From Actinomycetes bacterium (GTDB lineage Bacteria; Actinomycetota; Acidimicrobiia; Acidimicrobiales; Microtrichaceae): a stretch of DNA of 64,000 bases. The stretch's first letter is position 1. Every line of letters begins with the position of its first letter. Location: assembly GCA_024222295.1 (NCBI GenBank), contig JAAEPF010000017.1, positions 124,001 to 188,000 of the forward strand. Reading direction: 5' to 3'. Shown one piece after another: positions 15,917-25,288 of the stretch. The notes beneath the pieces are model-generated. The model was not told where the DNA came from. It was given only the letters and a program-made list of their open reading frames with translations, and made no database searches. Both the position numbers and the translations under genes were made by a program.

Positions 15917-18238
15917 ATGCTGCACATGCTCGCCGAAGGCGGCTACCAGGAATTCACACTCGACAGCCAGGAGTGGTTCTGGCTGATCTTCTGCGCCGCG
16001 ATGGCGGTAATCGCCCTCGTCGTGGGCTGGATCATGATGCGCGGCGTCTTGGCGGCCGAAGCGGGCAACGAGAAGATGAACGAGATAGCCGGGGCCGTTC
16101 AGGAAGGCGCAATGGCCTACATCAAGCGCCAGTTCCGCACCATTCTCGTGATCGTGGTGCCCCTCGCGGTGGTGGTGTTCGTGACCTCTGCCGAGGTGCT
16201 GTCGCCGACCGGAGAAGGTCTGAGCAAGTGGGAGTCCGGAGGCTGGCGCACCCTGGCGTTCCTCGGCGGCGCCCTGTTCTCCGGCTTCATCGGCTACCTG
16301 GGCATGTGGCTTTCGACCCGCGCCAACGTGCGCACGGCGGCCGCTGCGCAGCGCGGCTCCATGAACGACGCCATGCAGGTCGCCTTCCGCTCCGGTGGAA
16401 CCGTTGGCCTGTTCACCGCGGGCCTTGGACTGCTGGGTGCGACCGCCATCGTGATGGTCTTCCAGAACACCGCCTCGGCGATCCTCGTGGGCTTCGGCTT
16501 CGGTGGTTCGCTGCTCGCCCTGTTCCTGCGTGTCGGCGGCGGCATCTTCACCAAGGCTGCTGACGTGGGCGCGGACCTCGTGGGCAAGGTGGAAGCGGGC
16601 ATCCCCGAGGATGATCCCCGCAACCCGGCCACGATCGCCGACAACGTGGGCGACAACGTCGGTGACTGCGCGGGCATGGCCTCTGACCTCTTCGAGTCCT
16701 TCGGCGTGGTGCTGGTCGCCAACATCATCCTCGGAGTAACGGCCTTCAATGCGATCGGCATCGAGGGCGATGAGGCGGTCAAGGGCCTGATCTTCCCGCT
16801 CGCGATGATGGGTGTGGGCCTGCTCGCCTCGATCGTGTCGATCTACCTGGTGAAGGCCAGGGAGGGCGAGACCGATGCCCTCAAGCCGATCAACCGGGGC
16901 CTCAACATCGCATCGCTGATCATGCTGGTCGGCGCGGCGGTGATTGCGTTCACCTACGTCGGAAACCCCGAGGGCCTCGGCCCTGACTCGATCTCGGGCG
17001 TCGGTGCCCGGATGTTCGCTGCGATCGTGGTGGGCGTGATTCTCGGTCAGGTTGCCAGCCGCATCACCCAGTACTTCACCTCGAGTTCCTTCAAGCCCGT
17101 GCGTGACATCGCGGAGTCGGGCAGGACCGGCCCGGCGACGGTCATCCTCTCCGGAATCTCCTCCGGAATGGAATCAGCGGTCTGGGCAGTGGTCGCCGTT
17201 GCGGTCGCGATCCTCGTGGGCCTGGGCCTCGGCGGCGGCAGCGTCCTGTTCGCCGTCTACCTCGTCGCTCTCACCGGCATCGGCATGCTGTCGACCACCG
17301 GCATCGTGGTCGCAGAGGACACCTTCGGACCGATCGCCGACAACGCCCAGGGAATCGCCGAGATGAGCGACATCCTCGAAGGCGAGACCGAGCAGATCCT
17401 CGATGGCCTCGACACGGTGGGCAACACCACCAAGGCAGTCACGAAGGGCTTCGCCATCGGATCCGCGGTCATCGCCGCGGTCGCCCTGTTCGCATCGTTC
17501 CGCGAGACCATCGCTGAAGAGACCGGCGACCTGTTCGGTGACATCGCGATCAACATCGCCGACCCGAAGACGTTCGCAGGCGGCCTCGTCGGTGGCACCG
17601 TGGTCTTCCTGTTCGCCGCCCTGGCGATCCTGGCGGTGAGTCGAACGGCCGGCATCGTGGTGCAGGAGGTGCGCCGCCAGTTCCGCGAGAAGCCCGGCAT
17701 CATGGACTACACCGAGAAGCCCGACTACGGCCCGGTCATCGACATCTGCACCGGCGCTGCGCTGCGCGAGCTCGCCACGCCGGCCCTGCTGGCAGTGTTG
17801 ATGCCGATCGTGATCGGTTTCGGCCTCGGGGCCCTGGCTCTGGGCGGTTACCTCGCAGCCATCATCATCGTGGGTGCGCTCATGGCCAACTTCCTGTCCA
17901 ATGCAGGTGGCGCATGGGACAACGGCAAGAAGTACATCGAGGAGGGCAACCTCGGTGGCAAGGGCAGCGACGTCCACACCGCCGTGGTGATCGGCGACAC
18001 CGTCGGTGACCCCTTCAAGGACACGGCCGGCCCGGCGATCAGCCCTCTCATCAAGGTCATGAACCTGGTGTCGCTGCTGGTGCTGCCGGCCATCATCAGC
18101 CTCGATGACAACAATTGGCGTTTCGTGGTCGCGGGGGTCGCCCTGGTGATCATCCTGGCGAGCGTGATCTTCTCCAAGTCCCAGGCTACGAGCTTCGGTG
18201 ACGACGAAGAGGCGGCCGTGGAGTCACAGACCGCCTGA
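15917..18238 (+). CDS. hppA: Membrane-bound K+-independent H+-translocating pyrophosphatase
   Basis: A 773-residue membrane pyrophosphatase that couples hydrolysis of PPi to proton export. About 16 membrane segments. The pyrophosphate site motif DVGADLVGKVEAGIPEDDPR and the acidic motif NVGDNVGDCAGMASDLFE are intact, as is the C-terminal AVVIGDTVGDPFKDTAGPAI. At the K+-determining site the sequence reads GNTTKAVTKG; lysine and threonine there (instead of Ala and Gly) mark the K+-independent H+-pumping class. The ATG at 15917 has AGGGA upstream; ATG 15926 is possible. A polyphosphate-binding CHAD gene follows 45 bases later, which fits phosphate energy metabolism. Confidence 0.95.
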   Translation: MLHMLAEGGYQEFTLDSQEWFWLIFCAAMAVIALVVGWIMMRGVLAAEAGNEKMNEIAGAVQEGAMAYIKRQFRTILVIVVPLAVVVFVTSAEVLSPTGEGLSKWESGGWRTLAFLGGALFSGFIGYLGMWLSTRANVRTAAAAQRGSMNDAMQVAFRSGGTVGLFTAGLGLLGATAIVMVFQNTASAILVGFGFGGSLLALFLRVGGGIFTKAADVGADLVGKVEAGIPEDDPRNPATIADNVGDNVGDCAGMASDLFESFGVVLVANIILGVTAFNAIGIEGDEAVKGLIFPLAMMGVGLLASIVSIYLVKAREGETDALKPINRGLNIASLIMLVGAAVIAFTYVGNPEGLGPDSISGVGARMFAAIVVGVILGQVASRITQYFTSSSFKPVRDIAESGRTGPATVILSGISSGMESAVWAVVAVAVAILVGLGLGGGSVLFAVYLVALTGIGMLSTTGIVVAEDTFGPIADNAQGIAEMSDILEGETEQILDGLDTVGNTTKAVTKGFAIGSAVIAAVALFASFRETIAEETGDLFGDIAINIADPKTFAGGLVGGTVVFLFAALAILAVSRTAGIVVQEVRRQFREKPGIMDYTEKPDYGPVIDICTGAALRELATPALLAVLMPIVIGFGLGALALGGYLAAIIIVGALMANFLSNAGGAWDNGKKYIEEGNLGGKGSDVHTAVVIGDTVGDPFKDTAGPAISPLIKVMNLVSLLVLPAIISLDDNNWRFVVAGVALVIILASVIFSKSQATSFGDDEEAAVESQTA

Positions 18239-18283
18239 GCCCACCGTGCTGACATCTGACCGCCCCGGTGGCAGGCTTGCCTG

Positions 18284-19216
18284 ATGGGGAGCCGCGGGCA
18301 GCGCAATCAAGAGGTAGCCCTCGTTGCCGTCGCCCGGGTGCTGGCCGAGTACCGCGACATGGCCATCGACAACCTGCCGGCCGTTCTGGACGGCGGGGTC
18401 GAGGACCTGCACCAGTTCAGGGGGTCGATGCGCCGGGCACGCAGTGTGCTCGGGGTCGCCGAGGGCGTGTTGCCGGATCATGAGCGCCTGGGGGCCAGCA
18501 GGGCCCTCCGTTCGATGGCAAGGCTCAGTTCACCGGTGCGTGACCTCGACGTATACATCGCTGACCTGCCGGGGCTCTGCGATGGCGTCGGCGACCCGGC
18601 CGACCCTGCGGCGGCAGCCACCCTCGTGGAGCTGGCGGTGGCGATGCGGGAACAGCCATCTGTGAGCTTCGAGTGGGCGCTTCGTGGGCCCGACGGCAAG
18701 TCGATGTTCGACTCATGGTCGATGGTCTCGAGCCCCACCCCGATGGGGGCCGGTGAACCGGGCCCGTTGGCAACGCTGCCGGCTCTCGAGCTCGTCGACG
18801 GCTGGACGCGCAAGGCGTTCAAGCAGACCCGGCGCAAGGGCCGCCGGGCGCTCGAGTCAGACGACCTGGAGCACTGGCACGACCTGCGCAAGGCGCTCAA
18901 GAAGTTGCGCTACCTGGTGGCCGCGTTTGCCTCACAGCACGACCCCGGCGATCTGCGGCGCGTGCGCCGGCACCTGCGTCGACTCCAGGACCACATCGGC
19001 CTGCTCCAGGACCTGCGCGTGCAACAGGAGCTCACCTCCGAGTTGCTCGGGCGGGCCCGGCGCGCTGGTCTGGTCCGTGGTGCCGAACTCGCCTCCACAC
19101 TCGATTCGGTGTTGGCGGAGCGACTGCTGGGTGCCCAGGGGAGGTGCACCGGTGCATGGGAGGACTTCGACACACCCGCCACGCGCAAGGCGGTCCGTCG
19201 TCTCACTTCCGGTTGA
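18284..19216 (+). CDS. CHAD domain protein
   Basis: A 310-residue helical protein of the CHAD family, which binds inorganic polyphosphate through conserved histidines and basic residues. Signatures are LHQFRGSMRRARSVLG near residue 45, SPVRDLDVYIADL near 87, and HWHDLRKALKKLRYLV plus LRRLQDHIGLLQDL in the second half, so both helical repeats of the domain are complete. No CYTH (triphosphatase) domain is attached. Its position just downstream of the membrane pyrophosphatase suggests a shared link to PPi/polyphosphate; this is inference. ATG start, no clear ribosome binding site. Confidence 0.88.
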   Translation: MGSRGQRNQEVALVAVARVLAEYRDMAIDNLPAVLDGGVEDLHQFRGSMRRARSVLGVAEGVLPDHERLGASRALRSMARLSSPVRDLDVYIADLPGLCDGVGDPADPAAAATLVELAVAMREQPSVSFEWALRGPDGKSMFDSWSMVSSPTPMGAGEPGPLATLPALELVDGWTRKAFKQTRRKGRRALESDDLEHWHDLRKALKKLRYLVAAFASQHDPGDLRRVRRHLRRLQDHIGLLQDLRVQQELTSELLGRARRAGLVRGAELASTLDSVLAERLLGAQGRCTGAWEDFDTPATRKAVRRLTSG

Positions 19217-19264
19217 GAACGCTCGGAATCGAACCGATGGTCGGCCCGGCACGGGTGGGACCAC

Positions 19265-20806
19265 TCAGGCGCGGCGCATGAGGCGCAGGCCGCGACGTAC
19301 GCGGCCGGCGCGACGGTCGGCGGAGTCGAGCGTGTAGACCACCGCGCGTTCACGTCGGCCGCGCACGTCGATGCGTCCGGCCGGCTTCCATCCGTCCTTG
19401 GTGTCGGCACGCTTGACCGAGGTGGCCGATACGAGCACTCCCCCGGGCCGTGACTTCGCCTCGTCGCAGAGGCGGGATGCGAGGTTCACGACGTCACCTA
19501 TGACCGTGTACTCGTGGCGTTCCGGCGTGCCGACGAACCCGGCCAGTACCTCGCCGCTGGCCACGCCGATGCCCGCGGCGAGCGGGCCGCCATCGCGTTC
19601 GAGCTGCCGAGGCAGGGAGCGGGCGGCCCGCATGGCTCGCAGGGCGTGATCGGGTTGGTGGGCCGGCGCACCGAAGATGCACAGTGCCGCGTCGCCCTCG
19701 AACTTGTTGACCCACCCACCCTCACGGTTGACCACAGCCACCACCGCACCGAAGAACCGGTTGAGCATCTCCACCACCTCGCCGGGGTCGTGACGCTCCG
19801 CGAACTGGGTGTAGCCCTTCAGGTCCACGAACAGCACGGTCACATCGCGGCGTTCCCCGCTGTTGTGGGGGCCCGCCTCGGCCAGGTCGGCCAGGCCGGC
19901 GAGGCCGACCTGACGGTGGAAGGTCTCGCGCAACTCCTCGCGCTCGCGTATGCCTGCGGCCAGGTGGTTGACGCCCTGGGTGAGCCGGCCGATCTCACCG
20001 AGGTCGTCGACGGGCAGGTCCACGTCGAGTTCGCCCTCCTCGACCTTGCGCAGCCCGTCGCGCACCCTCACTATCGGCCGCACCACCGACCGTGCCGCCA
20101 GGGCCATGACAACTCCGCCGGCCACGAGGGAGGCCAATCCCACCCATGCGAGTCGGGTGGAGTCCAGCGGTGCCGGCGCGATGTTGGATCCGAGCGAGAT
20201 GGACAGCAGGGGTATGCCGCTTCCCAACAGCCAGGCGAACATGAGCCGCGGTCCGATGTCCCGTCGTGACTCCGGTAGCTCGGCATCGGTGAGCGCCATG
20301 GCGAACAAGGGGCGGAAGTGTCCCTCGAGCAGCAGGTACAGAAGTGTGCACGTGACCACGCCGGCGAGTGCGATGCCCACCGACACGCGCTGCACGTCGG
20401 AGTTGATGACACCGAACAGCACGGCAGCGGCGAACCACGACACGAGTGCGGTACCGGTTTCGACCGCCGGCAGGGAAAACAGGAGCTTGCGTTCCTTGAC
20501 CGTGGGCTGGCGGTCCTCGGCGACCCACGACACCGCGCGCCGCAGCAGCACCGCGCTGATCGGCAGGCCCACCAGGATCATCAGCGCCAGGTAGATGCCG
20601 AACACCCACAGGTTCAGGGTCTCGTTGTTGAGGGACTCCTCGACGGCCTCGGGAAACAGGAAGCGGAAGTAGAGCGCAACGACCAATACGCCGAGCCCAT
20701 TGGCAACGACCTGCAGCCGCACGACGCCGCGAACAGCCGCGCGGTGCTTCACCAGTGGCTTGCCCGTCCGTATGGGACGCCTGGAGCGGCGGACGGGTCC
20801 GTTCAC
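19265..20806 (-). CDS. Membrane adenylate cyclase, HAMP plus class III catalytic domain
   Basis: About 513 residues with six predicted membrane segments in the first half, a HAMP linker (RPIVRVRDGLRKVEEGELDV) and a class III nucleotide cyclase domain at the C-terminus, the same layout as the mycobacterial Rv1318c-type cyclases. Metal-binding aspartates are in TVLFVDLKGYTQFAER and KFEGDAALCIFG, the purine-specifying Lys and Asp in VNKFEGD and YTVIGDVVNLASRL, and the transition-state Asn/Arg in that same motif, so the active site is complete and adenylate-type. GTG at 20806 begins one base after the msrA stop (TGACGTG), implying coupled translation. Confidence 0.85.
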   Translation of the reverse strand: MNGPVRRSRRPIRTGKPLVKHRAAVRGVVRLQVVANGLGVLVVALYFRFLFPEAVEESLNNETLNLWVFGIYLALMILVGLPISAVLLRRAVSWVAEDRQPTVKERKLLFSLPAVETGTALVSWFAAAVLFGVINSDVQRVSVGIALAGVVTCTLLYLLLEGHFRPLFAMALTDAELPESRRDIGPRLMFAWLLGSGIPLLSISLGSNIAPAPLDSTRLAWVGLASLVAGGVVMALAARSVVRPIVRVRDGLRKVEEGELDVDLPVDDLGEIGRLTQGVNHLAAGIREREELRETFHRQVGLAGLADLAEAGPHNSGERRDVTVLFVDLKGYTQFAERHDPGEVVEMLNRFFGAVVAVVNREGGWVNKFEGDAALCIFGAPAHQPDHALRAMRAARSLPRQLERDGGPLAAGIGVASGEVLAGFVGTPERHEYTVIGDVVNLASRLCDEAKSRPGGVLVSATSVKRADTKDGWKPAGRIDVRGRRERAVVYTLDSADRRAGRVRRGLRLMRRA

Positions 20807-20807
20807 G

Positions 20808-21470
20808 TCAGCCGCCGGTGTCGAGCCCGACCGGACACGACACGCCGGTGCCGCCCAGCCCGCAGTAGCCCCCGGGGTTCTTCGACAGGTACTGCTGATG
20901 CTCCGGCTCGGCGTACCAGAACTCGCCGGCCGGCTCGATCTCCGTTGTGATCGTGCCGTATCCGGCACGATCCAGTTCGGCCTGGAACACGTCGCGGGAG
21001 TGTTCCGCGGCGCGCAGCTGCTCGTCGGAGGTTGCGTAGATGGCGGAGCGGTACTGGGTGCCGCGGTCGTTGCCCTGGCGCATGCCCTGGGTGGGGTCGT
21101 GGCCTTCCCAGAACACTGTCAGGAGCTGCTCGTAGCTCACCTGGTCCGGGTCGAACACCACGAGCACCGCCTCGGCGTGGTTGGTACGGCCGGAGCAGGC
21201 TTCGCGGTAGTTGGGGTTGGGCGTCTGCCCACCGCTGTAGCCGACGGAGGTGCTGTACACGCCCTGGGTCTGCCAGAAGGCCCGCTCGGCGCCCCAGAAG
21301 CAGCCCATCGCGAACACCGCGGTCTGCATTCCATCGGGCCACGGGCCCTGCAGTGGTGTGCCGAGGGCATGGTGGCTCTCGGGCACGACCATGGCTTCCG
21401 AGCGCCCGGGCAGCGTGTCAGCCGGGTCGAGCAGCTCTGCGTCTGGTCCGGAGAAGAACGAGAATCCCAT
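20808..21470 (-). CDS. msrA: Peptide methionine sulfoxide reductase MsrA
   Basis: Repairs methionine-S-sulfoxide in proteins. 220 residues; the catalytic Cys57 is in [17 protein letters not shown], followed by [18 protein letters not shown] and [13 protein letters not shown]. The C-terminus [16 protein letters not shown] carries two resolving cysteines, so the enzyme should recycle through disulfides with thioredoxin. A 45-residue N-terminal extension has no signal peptide. A TAGGCT six bases before the ATG indicates a leaderless start. Cotranscribed with the adenylate cyclase immediately downstream. Confidence 0.93.
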   Translation of the reverse strand: MGFSFFSGPDAELLDPADTLPGRSEAMVVPESHHALGTPLQGPWPDGMQTAVFAMGCFWGAERAFWQTQGVYSTSVGYSGGQTPNPNYREACSGRTNHAEAVLVVFDPDQVSYEQLLTVFWEGHDPTQGMRQGNDRGTQYRSAIYATSDEQLRAAEHSRDVFQAELDRAGYGTITTEIEPAGEFWYAEPEHQQYLSKNPGGYCGLGGTGVSCPVGLDTGG

Positions 21471-21476
21471 CTGCAG

Positions 21477-21482
21477 AGCCTA
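21477..21482 (-). promoter_or_regulatory. -10 hexamer TAGGCT, leaderless start of msrA
   Basis: TAGGCT, six bases, then ATG at 21470 on the minus strand; no ribosome binding site is present. Confidence 0.5.
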
Positions 21483-21570
21483 CGCCTGCTTGCGGGCACT
21501 GGGGATTCGACCCATGCCCAAAAGAGCCGTGGGGCTGGCCCTCGGGGGCAATGGGCGCGAATCTTGGTGC

Positions 21571-22854
21571 ATGGCGGCGCGGGGAGACCGTGCGGTGCTG
21601 GGAGCACCGGACGTAGAACAGCTACGAGCGCGATTACGCATGGCTGATCCGATCGTTCGCGCCTCTGCTGTGGCTGAACTCCGCTCCTGGCAGGGCAGCG
21701 TGCTGTCCGAGGGCGTCGCAGAGTTCGTGTTGCGCGCAGCGACGGTGGGCTATCCGTGGGTCTCGGAATCGCCTGACGACATCGGTGAGTTGCTGATACA
21801 GCTGCTGTGGCCCAATCCGGGCGCGGTGGAGGTGGCGGAACTCGAGCGGGCCTTCGTGTTCTGTGCCGAGCGGGCACGCCGGGCGATCCTTCGCGCGCTG
21901 GCCCTGCGCGGCGACGACGAGGGCGTGCACTCCGTGGCGGGTCTGCTCGGACTCGACGGCCCGTCCGACCTGTTGCCGGTGCCCACGAACGACCTGCTGC
22001 ACCCGCTGCTGGAGGCACCTGACGTGCGGGAGCTGGTGGCGCCCCTGATCTCGGTCGCCTGGCGGCGCGGTTGGGCACCGGCGGCGGCGGACCTGCTGCG
22101 CGAGATGGCGAGGAAGGGCCGGCTCGAGCCCCCGGATGCGCAGCTCATCACCGATGGTCTTGCCCCACTGGTCGTTTCGCTGGTCGACACCTGCGACCGC
22201 GCCGCCTCGACGAGCGACCGCGGGCCGCTGGTGAGGGTTGACCGTGAACGGCTGGCCGCGCTGATGCCGTTGTTGGCGGAACTCGACTCCGACGGGGCGA
22301 CCGAACTGCTGCGCCGGGTGCTGGCTTCGGCCGACCCGCGGGTGGCGGCCTCCGCGATCGTTGCCCTGGCCCGCAAGGGCGAATTGGTGGGCGAGGACAG
22401 GGTCGCCCTCGTGGCGAAGGATCCGCAGGCGCGGGCCCTGCTGATCGATGGGCTGACTCCGTTGGGTAGGGGATTCGAGTTGCCGGAGTCGATGCGCAGT
22501 TCGGTCGCAGTGGCCGAGGCCGAGGCGGTCTCGTGGCTGGCGGGCCGCACGCAGCTCGGATCGGCACCCGACGAGATCGAGCACAGGGGAGTGGTGCCCG
22601 CACCTCCTGGCTGGGGTCGAGGCCTCCTGCACGTGTTCGGTTTCCGGGTACGACCCCCGCACTGGTCCTCGGAGAGGGGATGGATGGTGTTGGCCGCAGG
22701 TCCGTTCGATCCGTCTGCGGAGCTGATGCCACGCCGTGCTGAAGGTTTCGAGGTGTGCTCGCTCTACGAGAGCGAGACCGGCCTCGACCTGCCGCGGCAC
22801 GTGCTGGCCATCTCCGAAGCCGTGCTGGCGGCCCGCGGTGAAGAAGCCGCCTGA
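21571..22854 (+). CDS. HEAT/armadillo-like repeat protein of unknown function
   Basis: 427 residues, soluble, helical through most of its length with degenerate HEAT-like repeats (for example DPIVRASAVAELRSWQGS and DPRVAASAIVALARKGEL). The last 90 residues differ and look like an alpha/beta cap containing WGRGLLHVFGFRVRPPHWSS and DLPRHVLAISEAVLA. No catalytic motif is visible. ATG 21571 is chosen from frame statistics; ATG 21640 is an alternative. Divergent from msrA, 100 bases between starts. Confidence 0.65.
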   Translation: MAARGDRAVLGAPDVEQLRARLRMADPIVRASAVAELRSWQGSVLSEGVAEFVLRAATVGYPWVSESPDDIGELLIQLLWPNPGAVEVAELERAFVFCAERARRAILRALALRGDDEGVHSVAGLLGLDGPSDLLPVPTNDLLHPLLEAPDVRELVAPLISVAWRRGWAPAAADLLREMARKGRLEPPDAQLITDGLAPLVVSLVDTCDRAASTSDRGPLVRVDRERLAALMPLLAELDSDGATELLRRVLASADPRVAASAIVALARKGELVGEDRVALVAKDPQARALLIDGLTPLGRGFELPESMRSSVAVAEAEAVSWLAGRTQLGSAPDEIEHRGVVPAPPGWGRGLLHVFGFRVRPPHWSSERGWMVLAAGPFDPSAELMPRRAEGFEVCSLYESETGLDLPRHVLAISEAVLAARGEEAA

Positions 22855-22902
22855 CCCCCGCCCGGCCCGCAGGGGTCGGCGAGTGGTCTGCGGATCAGCG
22901 GT

Positions 22903-23460
22903 TCAGTAGGTGGTGACTGCCCGGCCGATCTTGTCGATGCCGCGCAGCAGGCCGGGGCGTCGGGCGATCTGGTGGTAGATCCGCTCGGAGATCTCCGAGT
23001 CGTCTCGTTCCTCGAGCGCTTCGCCGTAGGACGACGAGAACTGCGCGGCTATGCGCGCCAGCGCCTCATTCTCCTCAGCTGATGGCGGGGCGTCGGGAAG
23101 GTCCAGCGGCAGCTCTTCGAGTTCGCCGGTGTCGAACCAGATGAACCGGTTGTCGAGGTCCACGTCGAGTTCGACCGCGCCGAGGTCCTCGGTGTCGCCC
23201 TGCTCGCCCTCGGCCGCTTCGTCGAGGTCCCAGGGAAGGGTGAAGCGGACCATGGGTGGCCCGCCGAACGGGCTGCGCAGCGGCCCCCTTGGGGCATTGC
23301 GCGCCAACTCCCAGAGCCGGTCCATTTCGTCGTTCTGGAGCCGTCCGTGGGCTTCGGAGAGGGTCATGGCAAGGCCGTGCATGCGCGGGCAGGACCACCA
23401 GTCGACGTCGCCCTCGGCGCCGCGGTCGAGTTGGGAGCCGCAGTGGGGGCAGCTCGGCAT
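22903..23460 (-). CDS. Zinc-ribbon protein of unknown function
   Basis: 185 residues beginning MPSCPHCGSQLDRGAEGDVDWWSCPRMHG; the two cysteines near the start plus C and H after WWS form a zinc-ribbon-like site of the TFIIB/DUF type. The middle is acidic (about residues 75-125) with a beta-rich pattern, and the C-terminus is helical and basic (IYHQIARRPGLLRGIDKIGR). ATG 23460 is preferred because it starts directly at the ribbon. Convergent with the HEAT-like gene. The family is not recognised. Confidence 0.65.
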   Translation of the reverse strand: MPSCPHCGSQLDRGAEGDVDWWSCPRMHGLAMTLSEAHGRLQNDEMDRLWELARNAPRGPLRSPFGGPPMVRFTLPWDLDEAAEGEQGDTEDLGAVELDVDLDNRFIWFDTGELEELPLDLPDAPPSAEENEALARIAAQFSSSYGEALEERDDSEISERIYHQIARRPGLLRGIDKIGRAVTTY

Positions 23461-23575
23461 GGTCACGCCTTGCATCGGGATATTCGGTGCGCTCACGCAG
23501 AACCACGGTATCGACAGACGGCCGGTTTGCGGTCCGCCACCGCGCCCTTTGCTCAGCGGCCCGCTGCCGGCCCGT

Positions 23576-23620
23576 TCTGTTGGCGCTGAATCACGCCAGG
23601 CATGATTCAGCGCCAACAGA
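23576..23620. repeat. 18-bp perfect palindrome downstream of the phosphotransferase gene
   Basis: Left arm 23576-23593 (TCTGTTGGCGCTGAATCA) and its exact complement at 23603-23620, with a nine-base loop. On the minus strand it starts 16 bases after the stop of the phosphotransferase gene, a terminator position, but it lacks a T-run. It is clearly related to the palindrome at 29050. Confidence 0.75.
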
Positions 23621-23635
23621 GCAGCGATTCCACGG

Positions 23636-24760
23636 TCAGGAGATCATCTCGCGGAGGCGGTTGCGGTGCAGGATCGCCTCTTGCGGGTCGTCTGCCGGCT
23701 CGGTGTCACCGAAGTGGACCTGGCGGTCGATGACCCTCACCATGATTGCGCCGTGGCGGTATGCGCAATAGGTGCGGAACCAGTGCAGGTCCTCGATGTC
23801 GAGCCCCGAGGCCTGCCGGTAGCGCTCGGCCACGTCTTCGGCATCCATGAAGTCGGGCATTCCGGGCAGTCCGAGGTCGACGGTGATGTCCTGGAAGAAC
23901 GTGTGCAGGAATGACATCCAGCCGAGGTCGACCTCGACCGGAGCGAGGGCGGCCATCTCCCAGTCGAACACGGCCACCGGCTCCACACCGTCGAACATCA
24001 TGTTGCCGATCCGCGCGTCGCCCCACGACAGGGCGGGGTCGCGGGCATCGGCCGCCTCGGGCCAGTTGGCCTCCAGCCACGCCTCGGCTTCGTCCAGCAG
24101 CGGTATCGAGCGTCCCTGGCGGGCGAAGGTGGCATATTGCTTCCAGTGGTTGACGTGCCGGCGCAACACCGTGTCGCCCGGCTGGTCGTACTCGAGGAAT
24201 GCCGTGTGCTCGCCGACCGGTGTGCGGTGGATCTCGGCGAGCACGTCCACGCTCGCGTCTTGCAGTTGGCGCTGTTCTTCGGCGGACCTCTCGAGCAACG
24301 AGCTCTCGATCGGGTAGGGCATCACATCGGGGGGAACCTCGCCGTGCGCCCGGTCCATCACGAAGAAGGGTGAGCCGATGACCGACGGGTCGGTCTCCAA
24401 CCAACGCAGCCGGGGCACCGGCGCCTCGGTGTGCCGGCCGACGAGCTCGATCGTCTTCCACTGCAGTTCGAGGTCGTAGGTGGGAAACACCGGCACGGCG
24501 TCCTCCGCAGCAGCGAGGCGGGCGACGAGCTCCGCGCCGACCGTCTCGCCGCCTTGTGTCCAGGACGCGCCAAACAGCACCGTCTCCGATGACATGCCGT
24601 TGTCCGGCACGCCGAGCTCGGTGATCTCGGCGTCTTCTACCTTCGTTGACAGCCACCCGCGTAGCTGCTCCCGCAACTCGTCGTGATCCCGTGTCGTGCG
24701 TGTGATTTCCGGGGTTTCGCCCTGTTCCACTTGCTGCCTCACTGTCCGTTCTCGTGCCAT
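23636..24760 (-). CDS. Phosphotransferase family (APH/ACAD10-like) kinase
   Basis: 374 residues with the aminoglycoside-phosphotransferase fold. The catalytic loop is LSWGDARIGNMMFD (the Asp and Asn of the Brenner motif HGDxxxxN, with Trp replacing His) and the metal-binding Asp is in AVFDWEMAALAP. The N-lobe has PRLRWLETDPSVIGSPFFVM as in ACAD10-like kinases of actinobacteria, many of which act in lipid or hydroxyacyl-CoA metabolism rather than drug resistance. ATG 24760 is the start. It is divergent from the DUF35/thiolase pair, which hints at acyl-CoA metabolism. Confidence 0.85.
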   Translation of the reverse strand: MARERTVRQQVEQGETPEITRTTRDHDELREQLRGWLSTKVEDAEITELGVPDNGMSSETVLFGASWTQGGETVGAELVARLAAAEDAVPVFPTYDLELQWKTIELVGRHTEAPVPRLRWLETDPSVIGSPFFVMDRAHGEVPPDVMPYPIESSLLERSAEEQRQLQDASVDVLAEIHRTPVGEHTAFLEYDQPGDTVLRRHVNHWKQYATFARQGRSIPLLDEAEAWLEANWPEAADARDPALSWGDARIGNMMFDGVEPVAVFDWEMAALAPVEVDLGWMSFLHTFFQDITVDLGLPGMPDFMDAEDVAERYRQASGLDIEDLHWFRTYCAYRHGAIMVRVIDRQVHFGDTEPADDPQEAILHRNRLREMIS

Positions 24761-24877
24761 TGCGCCACGGCTCGCATAGGCGCCAGCGCGCAGCAGGCTA
24801 CAGCCGTACTAGCGTCCGCGTTGGCGGCCGACGGGGTGTCGGCCCACGATGACGTCCTTGCGGACACAGGGGGACCC

Positions 24878-25288
24878 ATGAGCGGCCAGATTCCGCTTGT
24901 CGACTACCTGGTGTTGGGCGATGAGCCCCACCTCGAGGCATCCGAGTGCACCAGCTGTGGAGCGCGCTACTTCGATCGACGCAACGCGTGTGCGAGCTGC
25001 GGTGCGGCCGGCGAGGACCAGTTCCGCAGTGTGGCCGTGCCCAACGAGGGTCAACTGAAGGCCTTCACGATCGTGTCGTTCGCCGCTCCGGGGGTTCCCG
25101 TGCCGTTCGTGGCCGGGGTGATCGACTGCGCAGGCACGTCGGTGCGAGGAAATGTGGTCAACGTGGAGCCCGACGCCGACCACGTCCGTCTCGGTATGAA
25201 GGTGCGCCTCACCACGTTCGCCATCGGCGAGGACGGCGAGGGCACCGAAGCGATCGGGTACGGCTACGAGCCGATGGAGGCAGCATGA
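24878..25288 (+). CDS. DUF35 OB-fold/zinc-ribbon partner of a thiolase
   Basis: 136 residues with a rubredoxin-like zinc ribbon CTSCGARYFDRRNACASCGA at about residues 23-42, then an OB fold, the standard DUF35 arrangement. These proteins form channelling complexes with thiolases or HMG-CoA synthases and bridge acyl-CoA intermediates. The GGGGGA five bases before the ATG supports the start. Its stop overlaps the thiolase start (ATGA), fully in line with a stoichiometric complex. Confidence 0.88.
   Translation: MSGQIPLVDYLVLGDEPHLEASECTSCGARYFDRRNACASCGAAGEDQFRSVAVPNEGQLKAFTIVSFAAPGVPVPFVAGVIDCAGTSVRGNVVNVEPDADHVRLGMKVRLTTFAIGEDGEGTEAIGYGYEPMEAA

Noticed and set aside
21634-22800. 388-codon minus-strand frame opposite the HEAT-like gene
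   Set aside because: Gln/His/Arg-rich shadow without hydrophobic core; the plus-strand frame has regular helical repeats.
23636-24760. Aminoglycoside resistance gene
   Set aside because: Has the APH fold but resembles ACAD10-like metabolic kinases; no feature points to drug modification.
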